13,567 nt of DNA. Source: Candidatus Methylomirabilota bacterium (GTDB lineage: Bacteria; Methylomirabilota; Methylomirabilia; Methylomirabilales; CSP1-5). Within the stretch, counting starts at the first letter, position 1; each line of letters opens with the position of its first letter. The stretch lies in assembly GCA_022615475.1 (NCBI GenBank), contig JAKEGQ010000171.1:1-13567 (forward strand), written 5' to 3'. Below the pieces are notes generated by a model. That model made no database searches. It saw only the letters and a list, made by a program, of their open reading frames with translations, and had not been told where the DNA came from. Below, piece by piece: positions 1 through 6,330 of this stretch. Made by a program: the position numbers and the translations under genes.

Positions 1-22
1 AATCGAAGGACGAGCCGAGGAC

Positions 23-1039
23 CTACCTCTTCACCCCCAGGACCAGCTCAGCGATCTGGATGGCGTTGAGCGCCGCCCCTTTCCGGAGCTGATCCCCTAC
101 GACCCAGAAGGCGAGTCCCTTGTCACTTGACAGGTCCTCTCGGATTCGGCCGATGTAGCACTCATCTTTCCCCGCGGCGACGATGGGCATCGGGTACTGG
201 CGGTTGGCCGGATCGTCCCACAGCTTGAGGCCGGGAAAGCTGGCGAAGAGCCTTCGGGCCTCCTCCACAGTCACCTTCCGCTCTGTCTCCACAGTCACAG
301 AGACCGAGTGCGCGTGCCAGACGGGGACCCGGACCGTGGTTGCGGCGATGCGCATCGTCTCATCTTCCAGGATCTTGCGAGTCTCATGGACGAGCTTCAT
401 CTCCTCCCGGGTGTAGCCGCTGGCCTCGAATACATCCACCTGCGGAATGAGGTTAAAGGCGATCGGATGCGGAAACACCTTGGCTTCCGCCGGCTCTCCC
501 CTTACCCATGCGAGGACCTGTTGCTTGAGCTCTTCGAGCGCCTGGGCTCCCGCCCCCGAGACCGCTTGATAGCTCGACACGATGACGCGCCTGACCTTGG
601 CCGCCTCGTGAAGCGGCTTCAAAGCCATCACCGTCACGACGGTGGTGCAATTGGGATTGGCGATCAGCCCCCTGTGACGCCGGGCCGCCTCGGGGTTGAT
701 CTCAGGGACTACGAGGGGGACGGTGGGGTCCATTCGAAAGGCGGAGCTGTTGTCGACCACTAGCGCTCCCGCCCTGACCGCCTCCGGAGCAAACTCCTTA
801 CTACGGCTGGCGCCGGCAGAGAAGAGGGCCAGCTCGATCCCTTCGAAGGAGCGCTCCGTCAGTTGCTCGACCTTGACCTCTTCTCCCTTGAACTGGAGAA
901 CCTTCCCCTCCGACCGTTCCGAGGCCAGCAGTCGGAGACCGCGCACCGGGAAATTCCGCTCGGCGAGGATGGAGAGCATGGTCTGCCCCACCGCCCCCGT
1001 TGCCCCCGCAATCGCCACCCGATACCCGCTTCTGCTCAT
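23..1039 (-). CDS. asd: Aspartate-semialdehyde dehydrogenase
   Basis: A 338-residue cytosolic enzyme that reduces aspartyl-4-phosphate to aspartate-4-semialdehyde with NADPH. This is the branch point to lysine/diaminopimelate, threonine, methionine and isoleucine. Seen: the N-terminal nucleotide loop GATGAVG at residues 12-18, DNSS at 96-99, the active-site motif NPNCTT at 128-133 (catalytic Cys131), SYQAVSGAG around 156-164, and RVPVWHAHS at 237-245 with the expected acid/base His244. The length is normal for the family and no key residue is missing. The start is the ATG at 1039-1037. The sequence before it has only a weak purine-rich ribosome site, so translation may depend on the upstream genes. 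It lies 87 bases after leuD and ends 22 bases from the window edge. Asd at the end of a leucine cluster is common, but usually leuB lies between leuD and asd, and here it does not. Confidence 0.97.
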   Translation of the reverse strand: MSRSGYRVAIAGATGAVGQTMLSILAERNFPVRGLRLLASERSEGKVLQFKGEEVKVEQLTERSFEGIELALFSAGASRSKEFAPEAVRAGALVVDNSSAFRMDPTVPLVVPEINPEAARRHRGLIANPNCTTVVTVMALKPLHEAAKVRRVIVSSYQAVSGAGAQALEELKQQVLAWVRGEPAEAKVFPHPIAFNLIPQVDVFEASGYTREEMKLVHETRKILEDETMRIAATTVRVPVWHAHSVSVTVETERKVTVEEARRLFASFPGLKLWDDPANRQYPMPIVAAGKDECYIGRIREDLSSDKGLAFWVVGDQLRKGAALNAIQIAELVLGVKR

Positions 1040-1126
1040 CTCGCTTCGCTATCCCTTCCCTCTGTGCGCTCTCTACCCTGTACCCTTCTGCACCCTCTGC
1101 ACCACTCTGCACTCTGCGCCTTCCCG
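1040..1126 (-). repeat. Purine-rich short-repeat spacer between leuD and asd
   Basis: This 87-base spacer is strongly strand-skewed: 68 of 87 bases are purines on the mRNA-sense (minus) strand. It contains four close copies of a GTGCAGA/GCGCAGA-like unit (plus-strand TCTGCAC or TCTGCGC) between about 1087 and 1119. Two GGGTA-containing units follow around 1074-1085, then GAGG/GGGA-type tracts. It encodes no recognisable gene and has no clear promoter or terminator. It sits where leuB is often found. It could be a simple-sequence expansion, a remnant of a deletion, or an mRNA spacer; which of these cannot be told from one copy. Confidence 0.6.
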
Positions 1127-1711
1127 TCAGTACTCGGAGAGGTACGGCAGGCCCCTCGCCACCCGCTCGATTGCGTCTCCTGCCTCCAGGAGGACACGGG
1201 TCGCATTCCACGTGCCTGTTAAGAGCTGTTCCCGATGCGCGATTGTCGCGGGCATAGCCCGCTCATCAAAGATCACCTCTTCCTTCTCGACGTCGAGCAC
1301 AATCTGTTTCTCTGGATTCTCCGTCACCGCCTCCATCAACCAGTCCGAATCCTCTACATCCATACTCATGCAGGGAATGCCGAGGGCGGTGCAGTTTCCA
1401 AGAAAGATCTCTGCGAATGACTCGCCGACGATCCCGCGAATTCCCCACCGCCGGAGCGCTTCCGGCGCGTGTTCCCGGGAAGAGCCGCAGCCGAAATTCT
1501 GGCCGACCACGAGGATCGACGCCCCCTGATACCGATCCTCGTTGAAGGGATGGTCAGGCGCCTGCAGGCGATCGTCCGCAAAGACGTGCTGCTCAAGCCC
1601 CTCGAAGGTGACGCTCTTGAGGAACCGGGCGGGGATGATCCGGTCGGTGTCGATGTCGTTGCCGGGCAGTGGAATACCCCGACCAACGATCCGTCGCCTG
1701 AAGGGACTCAT
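1127..1711 (-). CDS. leuD: 3-isopropylmalate dehydratase small subunit
   Basis: A 194-residue small subunit of isopropylmalate isomerase, which with LeuC converts 2-isopropylmalate to 3-isopropylmalate in leucine synthesis. Seen: the swivel-domain signatures GNDIDTDRIIPARF at residues 17-30 and QNFGCGSSREHAP at 71-83. The length is close to the enterobacterial type (about 200 residues), not the shorter archaeal type (about 165). The ATG at 1711-1709 overlaps the leuC stop by four bases (ATGA). A GGAG ribosome site at 1723-1720, eight bases before the ATG, lies inside the end of leuC. This indicates translational coupling, as expected for two subunits made in equal amounts. A homoaconitase-type or citraconate-type small subunit is possible in principle, but the leuA-leuC context favours LeuD. 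Confidence 0.97.
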   Translation of the reverse strand: MSPFRRRIVGRGIPLPGNDIDTDRIIPARFLKSVTFEGLEQHVFADDRLQAPDHPFNEDRYQGASILVVGQNFGCGSSREHAPEALRRWGIRGIVGESFAEIFLGNCTALGIPCMSMDVEDSDWLMEAVTENPEKQIVLDVEKEEVIFDERAMPATIAHREQLLTGTWNATRVLLEAGDAIERVARGLPYLSEY

Positions 1712-3111
1712 CGCAAGAGCTCCCGGACGTCGCTGACCTCTCCCGTGATGGCCGCCGCTGCCACCATGGCCGGGCTCATGAGGAGCGTCCGCCCGGTGGG
1801 AGAGCCCTGCCGTCCCTTGAAGTTCCGATTGCTGGAGGAGGCGCAGATCTCCCGGCCTTTCAGCTTGTCTTCATTCATCCCGAGACAGAGGGAGCAGCCC
1901 GCCTTGCGCCACTCGAATCCGGCCTCCCGAAAGATCATGTGAAGCCCCTCGGCCTCGGCTGCCGCCGCCACGGCCTGCGAACCTGGGACGACTAGTGCGC
2001 GCACGCCCCCCGCTACCTTCCGCCCCCGGGCGACCTCGGCGGCAGCCCGCAAGTCCGAGAGGCGCGCGTTCGTGCATGAGCCGATGAAGGCCACGTTGAT
2101 GCGGGTCCCCGCGATCGGCCGACCCGGCCTAAAATCCATAAACGTCAGTGCCTCTGTCCACGCGGCCCGATCCGTCTCCGGTGCCTCCGCCGGATTCGGG
2201 ATCCGGTCCCCAACCCCCAGCGACTGCCCGGGATTGATCCCCCACGTTACCACAGGCTGGACCGACCTTCCGTCCATCGTGACGATGTCATCGAAAGTCG
2301 CCCCCGGTTCTGTCGCCATGCTCCTCCACCAGGCCACCGCCCGATTGAAGGCCTCCCCCTGCGGCGCAAAAGGACGTCCCTTGAGATACGCGAACGTCGT
2401 CGCGTCGGGATTGATGTAGCCCGCCCGGGCGCCCCCCTCGATGCTCATGTTGCAGATGGTGAGGCGCTCTTCCATGGACATGGCCTCAATGGTCGACCCG
2501 GCGTACTCGTAGGCGTACCCCACGCCGCCCTTCACACCGAGCCGCTGGATGATGGAGAGGATCACGTCCTTGGCGTAGACGCCGCGTGCAAGGCGTCCCT
2601 CGACCCGAATCTGCCGCAGCTTCGGCTTGGCCATCGCCAGGCACTGCGTCGCCAGCACGTCCCGCACCTGACTCGTTCCGATCCCGAAGGCGAGCGCCCC
2701 GAGCGCCCCGTGTGTGGAGGTATGGCTGTCGCCGCACGCGATGGTCATTCCCGGCTGCGTGAGACCCAGCTCCGGCCCGATGACATGGACGATGCCCTGA
2801 CGCCCGCTGTTCAGATCGAAGAGCCGGATGTCGAACTCCTGGCAGTTCCTGATCAGATGGACGGTCATCTCTTCGGCCAACCGGTCGCCGAAGGGGCGCA
2901 TCTGCGAGGCGGTCGGGACGATGTGATCGATAGTCGCAAACGTACGTTCCGGGAGACGGACCTTGAGCCCCGCCTCCCTGAGCATCTGGAAGGCCTGCGG
3001 GCTCGTCACCTCGTGGACCAGGTGCAGCCCGATGAAGAGCTGCGTCTGCCCCGAGGGGAGCATCTTCACGGTGTGGGCACGCCAGACTTTATCGAGCAGC
3101 GTTTCACCCAT
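1708..3111 (-). CDS. leuC: 3-isopropylmalate dehydratase large subunit
   Basis: A 467-residue aconitase-family subunit that carries the [4Fe-4S] cluster of isopropylmalate isomerase. Seen: an N-terminal LeuC signature (HLVHEVTSPQAF, residues 30-41), ACGDSHTSTHGALG at 125-138, and three cluster ligands: Cys346 in GSCTNAR and Cys406 and Cys409 in AGCSLCLGMN. The length matches the bacterial LeuC type (about 466). The start is the ATG at 3111-3109. The ribosome site before it is weak, so reinitiation after leuA, which ends 67 bases upstream, may contribute. It overlaps leuD by four bases at its 3' end. All residues expected for an active subunit are present. Confidence 0.97.
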   Translation of the reverse strand: MGETLLDKVWRAHTVKMLPSGQTQLFIGLHLVHEVTSPQAFQMLREAGLKVRLPERTFATIDHIVPTASQMRPFGDRLAEEMTVHLIRNCQEFDIRLFDLNSGRQGIVHVIGPELGLTQPGMTIACGDSHTSTHGALGALAFGIGTSQVRDVLATQCLAMAKPKLRQIRVEGRLARGVYAKDVILSIIQRLGVKGGVGYAYEYAGSTIEAMSMEERLTICNMSIEGGARAGYINPDATTFAYLKGRPFAPQGEAFNRAVAWWRSMATEPGATFDDIVTMDGRSVQPVVTWGINPGQSLGVGDRIPNPAEAPETDRAAWTEALTFMDFRPGRPIAGTRINVAFIGSCTNARLSDLRAAAEVARGRKVAGGVRALVVPGSQAVAAAAEAEGLHMIFREAGFEWRKAGCSLCLGMNEDKLKGREICASSSNRNFKGRQGSPTGRTLLMSPAMVAAAAITGEVSDVRELLR

Positions 3112-3156
3112 ATGATGGTATTCTCGCAGATTTCACCGCCATGGACAAGGCGTGGG

Positions 3157-3170
3157 CCACTCGTGAGTGG
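3157..3170 (-). other. Dyad in the leuA-leuC spacer
   Basis: Inverted repeat CCACTC-GT-GAGTGG (plus strand), eight bases past the leuA stop. As RNA it would form a five-pair stem with a four-base loop. No T-tract follows, so it is not an intrinsic terminator. It might affect mRNA processing or the leuA/leuC ratio (inference). The rest of the 67-base spacer shows nothing else. Confidence 0.35.
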
Positions 3171-3178
3171 TGCTCAAG

Positions 3179-4723
3179 TCAGACACCCTGTCGCACCTCC
3201 TTGGCCGGAGGCGCCTGGCGTCCGACGACCCGGTTGATCGCGTTCAGATACGCCTTGGCGCTCGCTTCAATCACATCTGTCGAGGTCCCGCGACCGATGA
3301 CCGTCTGGCCGTCGACCTCGATCGAGACCATCACCTCTCCCAGGGCGTCCTTGCCCGAGGTGACCGCCCGGATGCTGTAGTCCTTCAGCCTCGGGTGGAT
3401 CCCGGTAATCTGATCGATGGCCTTGAAGGTCGCATCGACGGGGCCGTCCCCCCAACCCGATTCCTGGAACACCTCATCGTGCTTCTTCAGGCGGATCGTC
3501 GCTGTGGGGATCATATTCGTCCCGCTGGCGAACTGAAGATGCTCCAGGACGTAGGTTTCCTGCGTGGCCAACACCTGCTCTTCGACGATGGCAAGCAGGT
3601 CGTCGTCGAAGACCTCCTTTTTCTTGTCGCAGAGCTCCTTAAAGCGGACGAAGGCGCGGTTGAGATCCTCTTCGTTGAGATCGACCCCCAGGTCCTGGAG
3701 TCGCTTCTTGAGCGCGTGGCGGCCTGAATGCTTGCCCAGCACCAGACGACTCTGCGGCACCCCCACCGATTGTGGCGTCATGATCTCGTAGGTCAGCGCG
3801 TGCGACAGCATCCCGTGCTGGTGGATCCCGGCCTCGTGGGCAAAGGCGTTGGCGCCGACAATGGCCTTATTCGGCTGGACCGGAACGCCCGTGATGGTGG
3901 TGAGCAGCTTCGAGGTCTTGTAGATCTCCTCGCTGTTGACCCCGGTCTCCGCATTCAAGAGGTCGCGCCGGGTCCGAATGACCATCACGATCTCTTCGAG
4001 CGAGGCGTTCCCCGCCCGCTCCCCGATGCCGTTGATGGTGCACTCCACCTGTCGCACCCCTTGCCGAATCCCCTCCAGAGAATTCGAAACGGCCAGGCCC
4101 AGGTCGTTATGGCAGTGGGCACTCACGATCACCTTGTCGATATTGGGGACGCGGTTCATGAGGGTGCGAATCCGCTCCCCGTATTCCCACGGCGTGGCGT
4201 ATCCCACCGTATCCGGGATATTGATGGTCGTCGCCCCGGCTGTGATGGCCGCGTCGACCATCTGACAGAGAAACTCCGGATCGGTCCGGCAGGCGTCTTC
4301 ACACGAGAACTCCACATCGCTCGTGTACCCGCGGGCCCGCCTCACGGCCCGGACCGCCGCCTCCATCACCTCCTCCCGACTCATCTTGAGCTTGTACTGC
4401 ATGTGGATGTCCGAGGTGGCGATGAAGGTGTGGATCCGGGGACGCTCCGCGTGCTGCAGGGCCTCCCAGGCCCGGTCGATATCCTGGTCCCGAGTCCGGC
4501 ACAGCCCCGCAACCGTGATCCCCTCCCGAATATTCTGCGAAACGACCTTGACGGCCTCAAAGTCATCCGGGGAGGCGATGGGGAACCCCGCCTCGATGAC
4601 ATCGACGCGCAGTCGGGCCAGCTGGCGGGCCAGCTCCAGTTTCTCCCGCGTATTCATGCTGTACCCGGGAGACTGCTCTCCGTCGCGTAACGTGGTGTCA
4701 AAGATCAAAATCCGCGTCGCCAT
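3179..4723 (-). CDS. leuA: 2-isopropylmalate synthase
   Basis: Condenses acetyl-CoA with 2-oxoisovalerate, the committed step of leucine synthesis. The chosen start is the ATG at 4723-4721, giving 514 residues. An AGGAG at 4734-4730 sits six bases before it, whereas the GTG at 4726 would leave only three. Seen: the TIM-barrel opening DTTLRDGEQ (residues 9-17, metal-binding Asp9), HCHND at 203-207 (metal His203 and His205), GIGERAGN at 232-239, and NAFAHEAGIHQHG at 292-304. A full C-terminal allosteric LeuA dimer domain runs from about 395 to 498, so leucine feedback is likely (family knowledge). Homocitrate or citramalate synthase are alternatives, but length, motifs and adjacent leuCD favour LeuA. 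The gene follows pssA after a 118-base gap that may act as a leader. Confidence 0.96.
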   Translation of the reverse strand: MATRILIFDTTLRDGEQSPGYSMNTREKLELARQLARLRVDVIEAGFPIASPDDFEAVKVVSQNIREGITVAGLCRTRDQDIDRAWEALQHAERPRIHTFIATSDIHMQYKLKMSREEVMEAAVRAVRRARGYTSDVEFSCEDACRTDPEFLCQMVDAAITAGATTINIPDTVGYATPWEYGERIRTLMNRVPNIDKVIVSAHCHNDLGLAVSNSLEGIRQGVRQVECTINGIGERAGNASLEEIVMVIRTRRDLLNAETGVNSEEIYKTSKLLTTITGVPVQPNKAIVGANAFAHEAGIHQHGMLSHALTYEIMTPQSVGVPQSRLVLGKHSGRHALKKRLQDLGVDLNEEDLNRAFVRFKELCDKKKEVFDDDLLAIVEEQVLATQETYVLEHLQFASGTNMIPTATIRLKKHDEVFQESGWGDGPVDATFKAIDQITGIHPRLKDYSIRAVTSGKDALGEVMVSIEVDGQTVIGRGTSTDVIEASAKAYLNAINRVVGRQAPPAKEVRQGV

Positions 4724-4845
4724 CACTTTCTCCTCTCGTCATGCCACTGCGGTGTCATCGTGCGGACACGATGATCCTGGACGTGTGTCTGATCCATCGA
4801 GGAATGAGAATGAGTGCTGTTCACGCCGGGGGAACCCTCCCTCAC
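4723..4845 (-). CDS. Possible 40-residue minicistron filling the pssA-leuA gap
   Basis: A reading frame with a GTG at 4845-4843 that overlaps the pssA stop (GTGA). It runs open for 40 codons and stops with a TGA at 4725-4723 that shares its A with the leuA ATG (TGATG). A second GTG lies at codon 8. The predicted product is polar, with five His and no Leu, so it is not a leucine-attenuation peptide. It has no convincing ribosome site and no recognised domain, and its third-position G+C looks lower than in the neighbouring genes. The exact fit at both ends could allow ribosomes to pass from pssA to leuA, or it may be chance. Confidence 0.2.
   Translation of the reverse strand: MREGSPGVNSTHSHSSMDQTHVQDHRVRTMTPQWHDERRK
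4730..4734 (-). promoter_or_regulatory. leuA ribosome binding site
   Basis: AGGAG on the minus strand, six bases from the ATG at 4723. This decides for that ATG over the GTG three bases earlier. Confidence 0.8.
4752..4774 (-). promoter_or_regulatory. leuA leader: alternative hairpins
   Basis: An eight-pair perfect inverted repeat (4755-4762 with 4767-4774; RNA-sense arms TCATCGTG and CACGATGA, loop TCCG) sits about 20 bases before the leuA ribosome site. An overlapping five-pair repeat (GTGTC 4752-4756 with GACAC 4765-4769) is mutually exclusive with it. No T-tract follows, so transcription termination is unlikely. Control of translation or message stability is possible but unproven. It does not resemble a T-box. 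Confidence 0.4.
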
Positions 4846-4862
4846 GGGGAGCGAGGCTCCCC
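4837..4862 (-). other. Two competing hairpins over the pssA stop codon
   Basis: The arms 4846-4851 and 4857-4862 (GGGGAG with CTCCCC, five-base loop) form a six-pair stem in the last pssA codons. The arms 4837-4841 and 4847-4851 form a five-pair stem that shares one arm with the first, so only one can form at a time. There is no T-tract. They could affect pssA termination or read-through towards leuA; this is inference. Confidence 0.3.
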
Positions 4863-5633
4863 CGGCGTAAGCTCGAGCTCTTCACCAGGCAGGACACGCT
4901 TGCGCCCGAAGGGAAGGTAGCGGAGGAAACCGGAGAGGGCATAGAGGAAGAAAATGCCAAAGAGGAGGAGGCTCGGTTCCGAGGCGATGATCAGCATCGC
5001 CAGGAGCACGCTGACGAGAATCGGGAAGGGACGCCGTCGGGCAATGTCAATCTCCTTCAGGGAGCGGTACCGGACCTTGCTCACCATGAGAAAGGCGGTG
5101 GCCGCGACCAAGACGACGATGAGGGCCGAGGTGACCTCCGCCGAAAGGACCTCCACCTCAAGGATCTTGAGGGAGGGCTCGTCGCCGAGAAAGAGGACAC
5201 CCGAGGCAACGATCCCTGCCGCTGCCGGGATGGGCAGCCCCACAAAGTAGCGCTTGTCGAACTTCTTGGTCTGCACGTTAAACCGGGCAAGGCGGAGCGC
5301 CCCGCAGGCCGCAAAAAGGAAGGCCGCCAGCCAGCCGATGCGCCCGAAGGGCCGCATGGCGAACACGTAGGCCAACATCCCGGGGGCGACTCCAAAGGAG
5401 ACCAGGTCGGCCAGCGAGTCCAGCTCCACCCCGAAATCGCTGGTGGCCTTTGCGATCCGTGCGACCGCCCCATCCAGGAAATCGACTACCAGCGCGATGA
5501 TGATGGCTAGCGCCGCCTTGGAGTAATCATGCTTCGAGGTGGCGATAATGGCGTAGAATCCGCAGAAGAGATTCCCGATGGTCAGGATGCTTGGCAGGAG
5601 GTAGACCCCGCGGCGCCGCCCTTCCCGCCTCAT
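4842..5633 (-). CDS. pssA: CDP-diacylglycerol--serine O-phosphatidyltransferase
   Basis: A 263-residue integral membrane enzyme that joins CDP-diacylglycerol and serine to make phosphatidylserine. Seen: the complete CDP-alcohol phosphotransferase motif DG-x2-AR-x8-G-x3-D-x3-D, from Asp54-Gly55 through Ala58-Arg59, Gly68 and Asp72 to Asp76. Hydrophobic segments lie at about 12-31, 41-53, 78-93, 99-111, 135-149, 166-184 and 204-235, typical of the multi-pass type II PssA and not the soluble PLD-like enterobacterial form. The tail after about 240 is charged and hydrophilic. The ATG at 5633-5631 overlaps the psd stop by four bases (ATGA), and there is no strong ribosome site of its own, so translation is coupled to psd, whose product uses PssA's product. 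Confidence 0.96.
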   Translation of the reverse strand: MRREGRRRGVYLLPSILTIGNLFCGFYAIIATSKHDYSKAALAIIIALVVDFLDGAVARIAKATSDFGVELDSLADLVSFGVAPGMLAYVFAMRPFGRIGWLAAFLFAACGALRLARFNVQTKKFDKRYFVGLPIPAAAGIVASGVLFLGDEPSLKILEVEVLSAEVTSALIVVLVAATAFLMVSKVRYRSLKEIDIARRRPFPILVSVLLAMLIIASEPSLLLFGIFFLYALSGFLRYLPFGRKRVLPGEELELTPGEPRSP

Positions 5634-6271
5634 GAGACCACCCCGATGATGCTTTCACCGCCTCGCACGTGCTCCCCCATTCGCACCCGTGGATCCACCC
5701 CTTCGGGCAGAAGCAGATCCACCCGGGAACCGAAACGGATCATGCCGATCCGCTCTCCCGCCCGTACGTCTTGCCCGGGTCGAACCCACGTGACGATCTG
5801 ACGAGCCAAGAGGCCAGCCACCTGTCGCACAAAGATGTCCCCGATGTCTCCCCGAAGGTGAATCAGGGTCCGGGCGTTCACCTCCGAGGCCTCGGCCTTC
5901 CACGCCACCTTGAAACTCCCTCGGCTAGCGACCACCTCCGCGATCCGGCCGGCGCACGGAGCGCGGTTGATGTGGACATCGAAGAGGGAGAGAAAGATGC
6001 TGATTTCTGTCCCCCGTCGTCCGTCCACGGGTCGCCCGATCCGGACGACCCGTCCATCAGCCGGGGCCAGAATCGCCCCGGTCTCGCCGGGAGGGAGCCG
6101 CTCTGGGTCCCGAAAGAAGTAGCACACCGCTCCGGCGAGGAGCCCCAGGAAGAGGCCAGCCCCTCGAAGGCCAAATGCCCAGAGGACAAGCCCCCCTCCC
6201 AGCAGGGGAAGGATAAAGGGCCACCCCTCGGAGGCTATAGCGAGCGTCCTTCCCTGTCCCCCAACACCCAA
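5630..6271 (-). CDS. psd: Phosphatidylserine decarboxylase proenzyme, short type
   Basis: A 213-residue pyruvoyl enzyme that decarboxylates phosphatidylserine to phosphatidylethanolamine at the membrane. Seen: one or two N-terminal hydrophobic stretches (about 18-52), FFRDPERLPP at 52-61, APADGRV at 69-75, DVHINRAP at 98-105, and the self-cleavage motif RFGSRVDLLLP at 179-189. Cleavage between Gly181 and Ser182 would make Ser182 the pyruvoyl group. GSR (not LGST) and the small size mark the short family found outside enterobacteria. The start is a TTG at 6271-6269, supported by GGAGGT at 6286-6281 with a nine-base spacer and by a promoter just upstream. It lies 59 bases after alaS and overlaps pssA by four bases. 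Confidence 0.95.
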   Translation of the reverse strand: MGVGGQGRTLAIASEGWPFILPLLGGGLVLWAFGLRGAGLFLGLLAGAVCYFFRDPERLPPGETGAILAPADGRVVRIGRPVDGRRGTEISIFLSLFDVHINRAPCAGRIAEVVASRGSFKVAWKAEASEVNARTLIHLRGDIGDIFVRQVAGLLARQIVTWVRPGQDVRAGERIGMIRFGSRVDLLLPEGVDPRVRMGEHVRGGESIIGVVS

Positions 6272-6280
6272 GCGATCGCA

Positions 6281-6324
6281 ACCTCCGAGATGCTCTATAT
6301 ATCACGCCCTCGCCCGTATTTCAA
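6281..6324 (-). promoter_or_regulatory. Promoter and ribosome site for psd
   Basis: The -35 element is TTGAAA at 6324-6319, followed by a 17-base spacer and the -10 element TATATA at 6301-6296. TG at 6304-6303 and one further base precede the -10 (extended -10). Transcription would begin near 6289, only about 18 bases before the TTG start. GGAGGT lies at 6286-6281. This is the best candidate head of the psd-pssA-leuA-leuC-leuD-asd set. Confidence 0.65.
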
Positions 6325-6330
6325 GCTCGC

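Noticed and set aside
4724..4841. T-box or leucine-attenuator before leuA
   Set aside because: No T-box consensus, no run of Leu codons and no terminator T-tract; only generic hairpins.
4323..5510. Long plus-strand open frame (395 codons) across leuA and pssA, and similar ones at 3728-4690 and 696-1529
   Set aside because: They lie antisense to genes with complete motifs, have no family signature or ribosome site, and arise from GC-rich codon bias on the opposite strand.
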